Shown here: piece after piece, positions 12,156 through 27,744 of the stretch
Numbering within the stretch: position 1 is the first letter of the stretch
Layout: each line of letters starts with the position of its first letter
Assembly: GCA_013399895.1 (NCBI GenBank)
Contig: VXBA01003725.1
Location: 124,001 to 188,000, forward strand
Source: Serilophus lunatus
Lineage: Eukaryota > Chordata > Aves > Passeriformes > Eurylaimidae
DNA length: 64,000 bases
Direction: 5' to 3'
Notes under the pieces: generated by a model
The model's database searches: none
Told to the model about the DNA's origin: nothing
What the model saw: the letters and a program-made list of their open reading frames with translations, nothing else
Position numbers and translations under genes: made by a program

Positions 12156-15100
12156 CTCTTTTTCTTTTTGCCCATAAAAACATTTAGACATAATTATTAA
12201 GAAAATCTTCAGAAATACTGCTGATTTTGTTGGATCTTGGGATACAGAAAAAGTAGTTAAGGCTCACAAACTGAGTTTTAGAATTGCCCAAGTATAGTGC
12301 CAAAGACGTGTGCTTATTTAAGAAATCCAACAAAAAATGAGTACTCAGCAAATAGCCAACCTTCATGAAGGCTTCATGAATTTATGTCCTGAGGCATATA
12401 GATTTACCTTCTGGAGTATCAAATATTAAGTACCCCAAAAAAGAGAACTAGCATACACTTCCTTCATCATATATTTCTGATGTGCAGATTTATCACTGAC
12501 TACTTCAGAATGTCTTTAGATTTGCTTGGATATTTGATTTGAGATTCAGAGTGAGAGGACAAAAAAGAAAGAGTAAAAATTTCTCTGTATTGATTAATAG
12601 GGAATAACTGTTAAACTGAACTGAACTAGTAAGTTGAGTTTAAACTTAACTATAACATAAGTAAGCCTTATGTAAGCCATCAGAAGTCTTAAAATAGCAT
12701 TCTTCCTGGTCTACAATACATTAATGGTCTGAAAAATAATGTTTATTATGTCTGGAAAACAGCTATCTAAGGTATGTTGAACTATTTTATGGACCAGCAA
12801 ATGGCAAATGGAGGTTTAGGCTTGGAAGCACAACGACCATTTGCATATAAGTGACTTGCAGAGTCACTACTGGTCCTGCACATAAATGGCATTTTCTATG
12901 AATGTAGTAGTTAGGCATTTGAAAATCCCATTTGCCATCATGCCTCAAACTTACTGGTTAATAATGCCTTTAAAATAAATTAGGCAAATACATTTTCTGC
13001 AGCACGGTTACTCTGACAAAAATGATGAGTCACAGTCTAGTTGAAAATTTGTTCCATATCTTCTTTGCGATCCATTATCGAAAATGTTGGTGCCCTTTCA
13101 TTTGGAACTATAACTATTCAATGTTACACTTGGTAGAGGGAGGAGCTATGTTTCATTTTAGTAGATGGTAGAAGCATAGGATGAACAGCAGCATACAGGA
13201 TGTCTCTTTAAGCTATCTCTTCAGGTCTGATTACTGCTTGATAAAGTTCTTAGATAGATTAATTCAGGATATAATTTATTATAGGTCCAAAATAAGTGCC
13301 TAAATAAAAGAGAGGGTTTAGGTAGATAGGGCTCATGCCCTCTCGTCCAGGAAAAAATCCAAAAACCCTGCAATTCTGCTGCAGGTCACTAGATGGGGAG
13401 TGGACACCCAGGACACCCAGGAACAGAGACCCTTGGGGATAGACGGATATCACTAATACACCTGAGATGATGTAAATTACAATCCTCTTTTCTTTCTGGT
13501 CTGCAGAAGGAAAAGCACCAAATACCTAGCCCAAGCCTGTCAGTAACAAGCCACCTCCCATCCTCCCCCATCAGCTGCCATTGGCTATGTGACAATTAAT
13601 TTATTCATCTTGGAACTTTATATTATTTACCCATCTAATATGTTCAATCTAAATAGTGTCTTCTCTTTCCCATTTTATCCTCCTCTTTATGTTGGGGTTT
13701 TTTTCACTAGTTTTTTTAGTTTCACAGACTTGATCTTTTCAATTGATTTGGCAGGACTTAAATCACCCACCAGACACTGGAAAGCCATTTTTTTCTTCTC
13801 CATGATTCTTTCTTTAAGGACTTCTCCATCTCCATCATTCTCCCTTGGCATACCTTTGGTGGCAGAATCCTGGTTTTTATGAGGAAAACATAATTTAAAT
13901 TAGAGGTCTCAGTGTGAAATAATGTGTCACAGCCTTTCTTTTTCTGAATGCAAATAATGACAGACATGGAATACCAACTTTTTTTTTTTTAATCTCCTTT
14001 CACTACCCCCAAGAAATGCCTTTCTTTTAAACTTTGCTGAAGTGACGTAGAGGTGTATCTAGGAAATTAAAGCAGAGACAAGACCACAAATCATAGTGAA
14101 CAGTTGATGTCAGCAATGACCTGTTTCTTGTATCTGAGACAGAACTCTACATTGCAAAGTCTCTGTATTTTAAATACGTTCAAAGCTGAAGATCCACTGA
14201 AGATCACTGGCCCTCTGGCCTGTCTGCATTTCTGAACCAATGCTTGCCTGGATTTGCCCAGACTGTCCTAGAGCTTAGGCTAACCAGATAGACAGTACAG
14301 AGACAGTGTTCACACCACAAGAGCTTAGAAACATAAGATTGGTACCTAACCAATGAGAGGATGCATCCAGGGGGTAAAGGGCAGGCTTCTACAGAGGAGG
14401 ATGTGCAGCAGGTTCACTGATTAAGTCTGAGGCATGATTAACTCCTATCTAGATCCATAAGTGCTTGTTCTTCTTAACAAGATTTCCACGGGGTAATGCT
14501 TCTGAAGGACCTTTTAGAGTTATTAGCTGTCTTCCCTGACAGTTTACCAAATCACTTATGCCAAACTTAAAGTAAAGATCCTTGCTTTTAATAACATCTC
14601 CTCTTTCACTCTGTCGGGGAAGTATGCATCTTAAGTAATTCTCTGATAGAGGCTTTCATGCAATATTGTTATTCACAATTAACAGAAAAAAAACTCCCCA
14701 AACTGCAAAACTCAATAGTTAATGGATGAATGTTGTCATCAATAAGATTAAAGTTGAAATAATTGAAAAATTTTCAATGTCAGGATACTTAGCCAATCAA
14801 ATGTGTCATCAAACAAATTCTGGTCTATTTTTTCTTGCCTTTGTATTTATTTTTTCTTTTCCATTTTTATATATATTAATTTTTCTCTCCTATGTGTGAT
14901 TGCTCTCTTCAGCATAGCATAAAACCTCAAAGTCTTACTTGGTTTATCATATAAATCAAAATTTACCTGAATATTTTGTGATCCTCGAATTTTTCTAGGG
15001 CTATTATTCTTATGACTATCAGTCTTGGTTGTACAAGTTGCACATCTCAATGCCATTAAGTTCCAGGAAAATGATTTTTGTTCTTGTAGTTTATAAATTC

Positions 15101-18100
15101 CAGTGCAGTGGATTCCTCTAAAGCTAATGAAAAATGGTGTGATCTATAGCTCCCTATTCACATCTAAGACAATTCTTCAGTGGATCTGACTTGAGGTATA
15201 CTTGTAGCTTAACAGGGAGGCTAGACAGGCTGCTACCCAACCACTACTAACCATGAGCATTAAGTAAAAGGCTAACCCAGTGCAGGAATGATCATGTTAG
15301 ATTCTGGGTTTCATGTGCAAGTCAGAAAAGAAAATGGTATAGGGGAAACATTGTTGCTGCTATTATCTTAATATACTTCACTCTAAATAATTACTGCTAT
15401 CTGCTCCATGTGTTTTACCGTTAATATTTTATGCTATGTCAATGTCAAGAGGTCCCCATTAGGTCTGAGGTTCCACAGAAGTAAGTGTTATATGCAGCTG
15501 CACATAGATTATCTCTGAATTTGAGTTTCTCCTCAGAAGCAGGGATTATAAGAAAATTGTACTTATGGAAAGCAAAATATCTTTCTTAAAATCACACACA
15601 AGGATGGACCTAAGTTAGAATTTGGACCTAAATGTATTGTCTTACCTGGGAGGGCCAAGTCTGCTCTGTGTTCCAACTTTACAGATGTTATCTCTCAGCT
15701 TCTTATGAGTTAAAATCCATCAGTACAATCCATTATACAGTATCTGATCCTGTTTTAGAAGCAAGTTTTCCCAGTGGCTCTCCCATGTCATATCTCAATT
15801 CTTTATAGCAGTGAGATATCATACTGAGATGAGCAATGTGAATTTTCACACACCTACTTGAAAGCATACATCAAGAACAACTGAATAAAACATCCCAAGA
15901 GGAAGAAGATGGAAAGGCCATTTTCTTCTCAGTTATTCCATTTGTTGTGACAATTTGCATTTCTCTGAAATGCATCCAGATGACAAGGAATGCAATTGAC
16001 TTTATTACATTTGACAGAAAAACATCATGAAGAATAACTCATTTAAAAGCCTTTGGCCTTTATCTATTGTTCTTTTCCTTTACATTTCTTTTTATGAGAT
16101 TGCCTGTCTTTGAGGCTTAGCAAGTGCCTAAAGGGACAGTGCACCACAGGGCTGTAGAGGGTGCAGGGAACAAAGCAGGGAAAGGTAAGGAGCTTTTAGA
16201 AGTAAGAAGTTCTTTAAGAAAAAAGCAAAGAACACCTGCCCAAACTAAACCTTAAAAGCCTTTTATTTTTTTTCTTTCCTGGGTATAAAACCTGTAATTA
16301 TGTAAAGATTTTGTTGTTTCCGTGAGCTCCCAAACCTTTCTCTGAAGTATCCACTTGCTTCAAAGATCACCTAGCTAGAAAATATTCTTAATTTTTCTCA
16401 CTTCTCCCCTTAGGAAGACTAGCTCCACTTTTTTGAGGCTGCATAGGTAGTCTAAACTGTCTGGCAGACACTTAGGGTACCACACTGTAAGCTCCCCTGT
16501 ATGTACCTCATGGCCCCTTCTACCCGCCAGTCCAGATAAATCCTCATCCTCCTATACCTGGCCTTGTGCATAACCTCTATTTATCCACTCAGAAAAATAC
16601 TTTCAGCGACAGTTTTGTTCCCTGATTGTTTTCTCCCTTTTGCTTGTTGCCAACACAGCAATGCCACAGTCAGTGCAACTGCTGGTGCATGCAAAAATGT
16701 CACAGGATAGGAAAACGCTTCTCTAAAACCCTTGGTGGCACTTGCAGTGATTTCTGTCAAGTTTTTGAACTCAGCTCTTACATCTAACTTGTTCTTCTTC
16801 CTCCCCTGTTTTGCTTTGCATCTTCAGGAAAGGGGCAAATGTCCTGTAGAGCACTGGGCTGGGCTCTCCCGAGACTTCCCCCACAGTGTAGCAGGTGGTT
16901 TGTGCGGAAAGGAAAATGTTTCAGTCTGGAGAGATGAAGGATGCCGAGGGAAACTGCATAACACAACATTATAGAGGAAGTTAAGGAAATCTGTCAAGCC
17001 TGGAAAAGCAAGTCTTCCTGTGAAGCCCAGACATTACCTGATTTGAATTTCTTTTGTTTATTCAGAAATGTTATTTCCAAGAAGTAAAATCCTCTAAAAT
17101 ATAATTTATGAATTATTTGCATATGATATGCCATATGAGACTGGGCTTATATGATAAATAGAAGGACTTCTAATAGGAATAAAACACAGATTTTTTGCTT
17201 CTGCTATGTTTTGGTTTGGGAGATGGGTTATTCATAAAATATGACCAGTTTTGTCACTGGCCATCATTTGCTTTTTATAACAAAATATATGTTGGGATGA
17301 TGAATTCAGTGATGATGCTAGGCTTCTAAGAAATGTATGCAGATTGTGTTTTCCACCTCCTTCAAATGAGGTTTCTGGTTTGGACTGTGGGTGGGCAAAT
17401 TCTGCCTTGTGAACAAGAGAGGCAGGAAGGAAGGAGAGACCTGGGATGTTATTTGCAATGGTGTTCACTAGGTTGTGGTTCCACTTATTACAAAATGAGA
17501 GCTTGAAACCCTGAAACTTCCTTCCCAATGGGGAATGCCTTTATGGTCGGTATGCCTGAAAATAATTTGGTTGTATTTCCTTCCATCTGTGTGCTCCAAA
17601 TGACTGACTATAATTTGAAAGTGTCAGAGCTTACAAGAAAAATAAAATTGTGGAAGGATTTTAGGGCCATGATCATCCAGCTGAATCTGTAAGGCAGTAT
17701 GGGAGCTACAGCCACTGAGACAACAGACTTTCATGTGGCTGCCAGCCCTCTAAGGGGGCATATGGAGCTGTGCCAAGGGGCACACCAGGCTTTACAGAGG
17801 TCCCTGGCTCAGCCTCCTGCTACAGGAGGGATGTAGCTCAGGGAAACAGATGTGAGCTGAGGAAAGTCAGAACAGACTTAGCTGTAGCCAGTGTTCTGCA
17901 GCAGCAGGCACCATCCCAAGTGTCCCCACTCTGCCTTTGGCTCTGGCAGCAGTGACTAGACCTTGGCTTCCAGTGGTCTACCTGGAGTTATGTGCATCCT
18001 TATGGCCATAGCAGGGTGTTTCTCCCAGCAACTGCCAGTCTATCTCTTTCACATATATATAAATGCGTGTGTGTGTATTTATCTCCTAGTGTTATTTAAA

Positions 18101-21100
18101 ATATGAAAAGAAATAAAACTAAATCTGAATTAACTAACAAAAGTTCAATCAATAAACAGTTCTGGCTAGATTTTTCACATCTACACACCCATATAATGAA
18201 CTTGCATCATTCACACATGGCTGAATTTGCCTTCTAACTGTTTTCAAAGCAGCACAAAATTTTAAGTGGTTCTTATTATTTCTGGATATCAGCAGTAACA
18301 CATGGGAAAGTCCTGTTGACTTCAGTGCCTTTAGCTTTTCCTTCTTAGGTTAGTAATGAAGGATAGACATAGAAATAAACTTCAAACACTCTAAAGTAAA
18401 ATTACACCTGCTTACCACATATGCCTGATATTTTTAATCTTTTCTCATCCTCTAATTTTTTTCTTCATATTCTGATTGGTTCCCTTCATGATCCCTTGTT
18501 TTTTCTTGGCAGTATTTGAAACAGAAATGTTACCGAGGTGCAAAGCACTTTTCCTAACAGTTTGTAATGGAAACTTCTCTGGAATTTTTCCTCACTGTGT
18601 TTAAAAAAGTAAGTCAAACATAAAACAAATAAAAACAGAAATCCAACACCTAAGCATCTCAGAGACTAAGAAATGCCCAGAGAGAAAGCCATGGACTGCT
18701 GGGTTACTCATAGTGCCATATTAGTCTTAGCTAACTCTAGATGAAAGTCAACTAGAATGAAGGTACCACAGCATAAGAAAGCAACAGAAACTAAACATTT
18801 GAAAGTATGATCCAAGACAGCCAAGAATGATTGGCACAGAAAGTTCTTGAGTCAAAAACATTGGAATACTTAGGCAAGAGTTACAATGATAGAGTGATAA
18901 CAGTGACACTTAAGGAGGCATAGTGATAAAAAATAAATATCCTTGAAAAATAGGTGACCTCAAACAGTTCTGTGAAATATTCAGTTGTTTTCATCTGCCA
19001 TTCATTTGTTTACATTAAGGTCTTACAATTTCTAGTTTTCACAGAAGGGAAACTGTATTCTTCATATTGTATTTAATTCAGAGACTATCAATTCTTGTGC
19101 TTGATAGTGACTCTTTAATCAATGTGTCGTGTATTTGACTGGCTCATGCAATAATTTATTTCCTGTTGTTTTGGAGATTGGTTGCTCTTCTTGAAGTGAC
19201 ATCTGCTAGAAGCTACTCTTTGCAATTTTGTTTCTCTTGTGATTTCTGACACTTTCACACTGCAGTCAATCATTTGGAGCACGCAGGTGGAGGAACTTAA
19301 TCTGATTTCAGGTAATATTGACCATAATATGGAACCCATCAGGTGACAAAAAAATCCCAGGATTTCAGCATTTTATTGTACTATATTGGAGACTATAATG
19401 TAGTGACCAATCATTGACATTATCACAGGGTCACTGAATGTTAGAAAAGTCTAGGCCAAAAAAAGATGTTAAAATTTTTGTGTTAAAAGCAAGTTTATCA
19501 TCAAAGTGGGACGAGGGGACTCATTGCCTTGGCTAGACTCTCAGATATTCTGCCATGACTAGATCTCTGTGATAAGGAAGGAGTATGGACTTCAGTAAAG
19601 GAACAATCACCACTTTTTCAATCCCATTTGCTTAGCAAACATAAGTTTGAGGCTGTCTCAAGTCCAGATCTGCTTGGTGTCCACAGCTCTCAGAAGCATA
19701 CACAAGCAATGTGGCTGTCTACCTCCAGACACGGCAGCGTATAGAAGCATATCTTCTAATTCCTGCATTACAGATAGGCTGGCTATCGCTGTACCTGCCA
19801 AGGTGTATTCCCTATTTCAGACACCAGTGTCTTACTGCATCAGGGTCACAGGGCTCCCTATCACACACAGGATCTGACACTACTGCAAGACAACATGGGA
19901 TTGTAGACAGCTGGACCGATCTGCTGCAGTGAGGTATCTCACATGAACACAGGTTAAGAAATGCCTGAAGGTTTGGCCTGTCAACATGTGTTTTCGTAAA
20001 AGAAGTAATGTAGCTGAAACAGCAGACTCCAGGATGAGGAACTTTAGAGTGTGTGAAGCTGTAGCCTGATCTTCAGACAGCTTATAGTCATGAGTAGCAG
20101 TCTTGTCATGTAGACTTACTGCCTAGCAAATGGTCCTCTGCTGCATGTAAAATGTCCTTTTCCTGCTCAGAACAATATTTACCTTCCCCTTTCCTCCAGT
20201 TTTTGCTGACGGTTAAGTTTTGTTTGCATTCTACTTTCCCTAATTCAGCAGGGAAAAAAAAGGTATCATTATTCCTATCTTTTAAGCAGCTGCTTCTTGA
20301 AGTAGTTCGTGATTATGCGAAAGTGTAGCAAGATGCTTACAAATTATCTCAGAAACGGGGAACTAGGTCTGAGATATTCTGCCTTCATGTGTTTGATATT
20401 TTCCTTACCAAGCATCTCAGTCTGTTATCTGCTCCAATAACCAGTTTATATTTCTGTCCAATCGACTGCTGTATGCATCCTCTGCAACTCCAGAGGATAT
20501 CTTTGTTACTGATTATGGAAACTGCCTTCTGGTTAGAGCCCTATCCTTCCTGAAGCCACGATTTTCAAGTGTGTTTAGACCTGATGTTTTATTATCAACA
20601 TCTGCTAAAAGCAATTGTTTAAGGATAACACAGAAGTTCACCAGAATTTTCAACATTCCGGTAATTCATTTCTAATCTAACAATGTAATTCTTTTCCTTG
20701 CCCCTTTCTTATTATCAGAATATCCTATAAAAAGAGTTATCTATCAGAAAGTCCAAGGAGAAGTTCACGAAGTATATAATCAATACTATCCTTATTTTTT
20801 CTTGTAGCTAGAAACTAGGCTTGTTTTTCTGAATCACTTAAATTAGTGATATTGCTTTTTTGTAGATATGAAAAATGAGGAAAAAACTTACTATTTAATT
20901 ATGAAATTAGTTTGTAGTTTTCAGAAAGTCGCTATATCAAAGAGGGCATTCATTGCAAATTAGTTGTCTTTTAATTCTCTGTGTTATTGCTCCAAGGTAG
21001 TGGTTAAAAAAAAACAAACCAGTTAATCTTATCCAGATGTGCATAGGAGGATTCACTCTACTTTCATTTCACTAAATCAGCTAAAAACTTGGTAATTTTC

Positions 21101-23879
21101 CAGACAGACTCCAAATCTGGATACATTTACAAAGCTATTTCTATGGTGACCACATAATACTACCTTGCAAACCAGCACAGAACAAGCCCAAATCTGTCTA
21201 AGTGGGGACAGACTTCACCTAAAGCATTGACAGCCTTGGATATCTACTGAGGGCTTCTCTCAGGTTTGCTGTTAAAGAATTCACTAGTTTTAGAAACAAA
21301 AAGAAATTGTGTTGAGAATAGGGACCAGAAGAAAGGATTCAAGAAAACTGTCTGGTCTGTCTGTGACTCTTGAAGAGAGATGTCTGTCCAGAACCTCAGC
21401 ATTGACAAGATCAGACAAAGGCTTAGCCCAGCCTCAAACAGGTATATTTTGAGTGTGCTAGATAGGAAACAGTTGTGATAGCAGTGACTGTCAACCTGTT
21501 AAGCTAGGAAGATCAAGTCTCTCACTCAGCTGAATGTTAAAACCACTATGTGTTAAAGTATACATCTCTTCTACTTCCTCTGAATAAAATATTGCTATAC
21601 ATTTTTTAATGCAAATGGAAAGTTACCTTCCAGCAGGGACAGGCTCTGACACTGAGTGGGACAGAAGGTGACTGACTCAGCAATTAAGGTCCAAGGAAGA
21701 AAAATAAATTTAAATAATACCTGAATTCAGCATTATGAGTTAAATAGCACTACTGACCTTCCTAGGCAGCTTAAAGGCTTTTTCAGCCACCCTCTTGAGA
21801 GATCCAGCTCTTTCATGTGCATGTAGGATTTATGGTTCTGAAGCCTGGACTCAGGTCCAAGGAATAGACACAGAGAAACCTACATTCTTTCTTTTCAGAT
21901 ATATATAATTATCTACTGATTGTTTCAGATTTTTCTGGGAACTTATTTTTTGTTGAGGTCTCTTCCCTTTCTTCCCTATGGTTATTACTGAAGGCCTGTA
22001 CCCTCATTGTATCATTTAGGTGATGTTGTCTACATTTAATGTACACTGTAAGCTCTTTGCAACGTGGTGTTTTCAGCCTAGAGCAAGAATAGTAATCAAC
22101 AGTTTCATAGTTGACACACCATACTGACCTAGGTAAATGTCAAAAAATGTAATTCATGCTGTAGTTAGGATCTTTACGTTAGAAAGATGTCACAGCCAAT
22201 TGTGCTCCCCTTCTTCCCAGACCACTCATGTCAATCCTTTGTATTGCTCCCTGCTGTAGTAAAGAGAAGTTTTGTAAAATGAAAACAAGACCATATTGGA
22301 AATTCCTTCTCCTTTTGCTCAATATCTTGCTACAACTTTCTCAACAAGTTTAACTACTTTCCCAGTAGAGCACACAGGAAAAATCAATGAAAACAGACTT
22401 CCCAGACATGTTCCTAGCTGTCTTTTCTTGTCTTTCCAGCAGTTCTTATTTTGCCAAAACCAGCTTTTTCTAACAGCTTTTATTAATAGACAATGAGAAC
22501 AATGATTTAACTTACTGATTATTCTCCTTTGGCTTTTAAACAGCTCCGGAATTATCACAGTGAGGATATTTTTTTCTGGATAGAAGTAGGTGAGTGTCAA
22601 ATCTTTATGAAAATGAATTTGTTAGGTTTATGTGCTTACCAGCACCAAGAGGAAATGGCTTTAATGAGAAAATAAGCTATATAATACAAGATAAAGTGTT
22701 TCATTAAGACTAAATATTATTGTTCAGATATTATTGCTGGAGAATCTGGAAGAAAGGAAGAACTTACTGTCTTGTGATTCAGTAAGCCTAAAATCCCTCA
22801 AATGAGGAATTTGGAGAGTTTCAGACATTCATCCCAGTTTGCCTGGCTGAGGATAGCCAGTTTGTTTTGACATCAATGTCTTATAGTATGCTATGTCCCT
22901 GTATATTTGTACTGTGAAAATTCACATTTTTCTTTTCCTATCCTCCATTTCTAGCTCAGGAAAATCAACACTCAAAACTAGAAAGAAAATTCAATCTACC
23001 TTAATTCTCTGTTGTATTTTATGCTTCTAGCTGAAAAGCTATTTTAATTTCAAGCTGTAGGTGGGTGAAACAAAGAAGCATGAGAAGTCTTACCAAAATT
23101 AAGTTGTTTGGGGAAGGAGGGAGAAGGAAGGAGAGTTAAAACACCAGGGCAAGAGTTGATGCTGAAAGCTGAAAACAGGTCTTCCTGCAAGCGCACTGAT
23201 GGCACCCTGCAGGGGTGAAAAAGTTCTTAGTCCCCAGGTTGATGTTTTCCTCTTCCAGACAGATTTGCTTCACTACAAAAATGAAAGGACAGTTGATACT
23301 CACTTGCTTTTGTAGGCGATGGGAAGAAGGGGTCCGTAACTTATTTCAGGAAAACAGGAAAAAACAGAAGGATTAATGGGGTTTGTTTCTAGCTGTGTTA
23401 ATTGTTAATTCAGTTTCTGTTTTATCTTTCATCCTGAGAAGATGTGACAGCTAGGAAGGGCTGTAAGAAGCTGAATCTTCAATAACAGTAACCTCTTACT
23501 GCTGATAGTCATAACTTATGGAGCTGGGCTACAGAAAATTTGTATATTCATTTTCCTTTCCTTTCCTAGGTTCTATGGAACCAATATGAGCTTGTGGAAT
23601 GTAATATTAGGAGTCATGTCTTTGAAGTATAATGCCTCAAGTAATAGCTTAGAGTGTGAGAAGGTAGCTGGACCCTTGCATGGCAGTAGTTGGTCTCCAA
23701 AAGGATAGGCATTTTCCAAGCTAGTTAACTGATAAAATATTTTGTGGGGTTTTTTTTTTTAGAGATTTTGTATCATAACACTTTCTTCTAGATCCACCCC
23801 ACTGAAGCTTGACTTTCTTCTGTAAAGAGCCAGTAATGAGGGGCACTTCTTTGGTTTAGTTTTGTTTGGCTTTCAGGGG

Positions 23880-23901
23880 AAAAAAAAAAAAAAAAAAAAA
23901 A
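23880..23901 (+). repeat. Poly-A run (22)
   Basis: Twenty-two consecutive A, followed by 'gaaagaaac'. The preceding sequence (about 23760-23879) was inspected for a retrocopied gene; none was recognised. Confidence 0.95.
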
Positions 23902-25175
23902 GAAAGAAACAGATTTTGTGACTCTGTAACAACATTAGTAACATCAGCTGAGTGTCACTGGTCAGTCTGCCGGCATAAATATAAAGTCAAGATGAAATTG
24001 TTGATGTGAGTATTCTAAAAAGGGTCCTCTTTCATATAGAATAGAAAATATATGTCAAACGTAGCCTTTTCAGTTTATTCTATACTGGCCTTGTAGCTAT
24101 GAGGACTTCATGGGTATCTTGTCGTGGGAAGCAATGAAAGACAAAAGTCAGCAGAAACAACACTGATATCATCCTGATGTTATCTATCATTTTCTGTAAT
24201 ATGTAGATAATTCCCAATATTTATATAATTCTCATTTTCTATGAAGACCAGAAACTGGATTGAAAAACTTTTAACATATCTGATTGTATATTATGCCAAC
24301 TTAAAGTTATCAGTTGTTTCAAAAAAGACTGTCACATTCCAGTTTTTTAAATAGAAAAAATTCACCAGGAAGAATTGGCTTTCTGGTCCAGGAGTCAGTG
24401 TTATTCAATTAAATGTGTTGGCATTTGTCTATACATTTTTTCTTGAACAGCAGTCCCAATTAAAAAGTCCATCAACCTTCACTGCTGATGTTAAACTCAA
24501 TTTGCAGTTGTCAAGTGCTTTTTAGAAACAAGAGAAGATTAGATGAAACTCTAGAAAACTCCATCTGGCCCTTTTTTTTTTTTTTGCTCCATAGAGGAAG
24601 TGACACATAATCTGTTACACTCTGCCATCCAGTGCTGACTAAATATGATCACCTGAGATTGTGAAGTACCTACAGCCTTTATGGTTTAGCTCGAGGAAAA
24701 GCTTGACTCTGAACTTAAAACAATGTGGCATATCATGCTATCCATCAACACCAAATGCAGATTTTTGAAATTACTATCATTCTGTATCACAAACCTTGCA
24801 AGAAAGGGAAACATGTTATCTCAATTCTACCAATATTCTGTAACAAGAGGAAATTTTGTTAAATGTAATCTGTCTTCTATAATACAAATAGAAGGAGGAA
24901 GTGCTAGGCTTTATAAAACAGCTTAACCCTACATTTACACCATGTAACTTTTTAAGCTGGCAGTAACAGATCCTACAGCACCACAAACAGCATGCTTCTG
25001 CTCCCAACAGATAAGAAAATACTATGCAAAATGCATTGATTTTCCTTCTAGTACAACACAATAATGATGCCCATGTTGTAATGACATTAGCAAATATTTA
25101 ATATGGAAGTGGATGAAGTGTGCAGTATTTTACATTTACAGAGGAAATTACAAGAAGGCTTTCCGTATTGTTTCC

Positions 25176-25189
25176 CACACACACACACA
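25176..25189 (+). repeat. (CA)7 microsatellite
   Basis: Seven uninterrupted CA units. Confidence 0.95.
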
Positions 25190-25317
25190 TACAATTTGAC
25201 TTTTTAGAATTTTTTTGTCATTTATACTTAGTTTCTGTTCTTTTTGCTTTCATCCACGGGACCTGTTTCCATTTGAATTAGTTTTGGATATTGTCCCAGA
25301 TGCCAGGTTGCTGAGGT

Positions 25318-25380
25318 AATTTATAAATAATGTAAATATATAGTATAATATAATAAATTATATAAATAATATAAATTCAG
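25318..25380. repeat. AT-rich low-complexity tract
   Basis: Alternating 'ataaat/taatat' motifs occur almost without G or C. No function can be assigned. Confidence 0.75.
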
Positions 25381-27744
25381 TAACTGTAAAATTAGGTCCC
25401 ATATTTCAAATTGTTTTCTATGACCTTCTTGTCTGCATCATGACCTTTTTTTCATAAGCAGTTTGCATCATCAATGCCACCTGTTCTTTCAGGAGATTGA
25501 CTACCCCTGTTTCGTGCGGGGGAAAAAAAATGTAGAAGTGACAAGTGATATGTGTCTTGCTTCGTGCATGTTGAAATGAGCTGGGTAATATGATATCCTA
25601 ACTAGTAGAGGAATCTTAGCAGTTTTCCAGATTAGTGTGTTCAGTAATTTGATATTCATGTTGTGAATTGTTATTCCTGGCTATGTTTACTTAGTATGTC
25701 TAATGGTTTTGCCCTTATAATTCCCTCTGCCTCAGTTAAGCTAATAACTATGACCCTTTCCAGTTAGCCTGATGCTCTTCCTTATCCTCAAACACAGTTG
25801 TTGGCTGATGCTATGAAAAGCACAATGCTCCGTTTTTGCAGGAAAATTTTGACCCAGTGAGAGTAGAATTTTTTCACCTGAGAGGTACTTATGCACAACA
25901 GCAAACAATAAAAACCTCTTTGGTTAAGGATCTTTGAACGTATTTCAGGACACTTTACTGGATAGTAAATACATACTGACAGATAGTGCATACAGTGCTG
26001 GGATATAGCACTGCCTTTACCTCTTCGCTTTTACAAGAAGAATTTCTAGTCTCCTCCGGACTGAGACAGATCCTTAATATGTGGTCTTGGAACTATGGCA
26101 ATAATTTTAATAGGTATGAAACTGGTTTATATAGGTGGGAGGAAAAATATAGCTCAGTTAATCAAACTTCTTTGACATACTCTTAAGCAAGATTTTGGCA
26201 TTTTTTACAACTGTCATGGCACCTAGTCAGAGGGCTATTTACTGAATTTGCTACCAAGGCAGAAGGCATCATCAAAATTAGTTTAATTTTCTTCCAAGAT
26301 TTCAGTCCTTTGATTTTGATACAGCTGTGATCTTGCTTTAGCAATTCTTTGCATTTTCCTTAATAGGTCAAATAAAGTGATCTATTGAAACAGCATTCCA
26401 ACTTCAACATGATTTTACCACCTTGATAATAGTGTAAACCAAGGTCTGATAGCAATAGCATTTCATAAGCGAGCACTCTGAAAGCTGAAATGCAGCAATT
26501 AGAACAGCAATAATAATCCTTGACTAGTTTCTAGAGAGAGCTAGAAGTCTGTATCAGAAAAGTTCCCAAGCCCTTCTGCCAATCTCTCACCAAACTTTGA
26601 ATATGATACAAATACAGAGATTAAAAATGATACCTTCTTTACGGCAAAGAAAGGGACACAACTCTTTGTTTAGAAGTACAAAAAATTAACTTGTTCTAAT
26701 TTTGTTCTAAAAGCTTGTTTGGAACTTTGAGAAACTGTCCTTTCCTAATTACTTTCCTCATCCTTGTTTTTATATCTTCTTACAGGTCCTCTTTGTAAAT
26801 GCTCTTGTTGTTAATTCCAATTTCAGGAAAGTAACTTAACAACATTCATTGTCCTGTTTAAAAGACATTGGTCCCAGCAGACCAACTCTGACATTAGGTA
26901 GCTTGCAAAATATGTCTCTTATTCATCTTACCTATTCCTTCTGTAAAAGTGTAAGGTAAATGGCTCTGAATGACAGAGGATGTGCACACTTTGGAATGCC
27001 TTCTTGGCATTCATTCTTGGCTTGTCAGTGTATACCAATCGAGTGGCACAAAATACTGGAATCCTTCTCTTTAGTGAATAGCTCTGTATGAAGCCTAATG
27101 AAATGCCGGAGGCCCAGCCTCTATATACAGTCAGTTGTGTCCTTTCCAGATGGCTGATGAGTTTGTTGGTGCCCCATGGAGACATGTTCCTGGGGTATGA
27201 GGAGACTGGTCATACGAGGAACAAAACTAATACCCATACTGCTTGTGGAGATAAATCCTTCTGGTGTAGTACTTACTTTGATGGACCCAGCTTGTTCAGA
27301 GTGGCTGAAGTGCAGGGATCATGTTAAAACTCCTTCCTGATCTGATATCAAGATACAGTCTAAATGGGTGCAAGGTAGTATGTGTCTGCCACTTATCAAG
27401 TTATATTTTGTGTCAGGGACTATTCTTTTCTCTGTCCCACCCACTTTATGGTTTGTGGATATAAAATCCTCTATAAATTATACACTTATTATTTCTTCAG
27501 TTACTGCTGCAATAACCAGTCTCACCCTCACCCATATTTTATAAACAGCTTCATCAGCTGGAGCTTTCCCTCTTCAGCCCCTTTCCACTTCAGAAGCCAC
27601 AATTATTGACAGCTACAGTCTCAGAGGTTTTGGACTACTCTCAATGGAAAAACTGCTCAGGAATATGCCTTTGTCTAGAATTAATCTAGTATGTCCCTTT
27701 GCTATATCAATAAATACAGGTTGGCTCTTTTAAGGATATGTGAC

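Larger units (their letters stand above)
10133..27744. other. Long AT-rich stretch, no gene recognised
   Basis: About 17.6 kb without a recognisable gene, RNA gene or LTR. It holds homopolymer runs (listed separately), small AT-rich tracts and a few GC-enriched patches (about 13300-13600, 14190-14560, 17700-17960, 19640-19960). The patches could be old unrecognised repeats. Open frames are at most 98 codons, with no domain or splice pattern that stood out. Confidence 0.55.

Noticed and set aside
19420..19480. CR1-like 'atcacagggtcactgaatg'
   Set aside because: The match is short and does not continue into the next conserved CR1 block.
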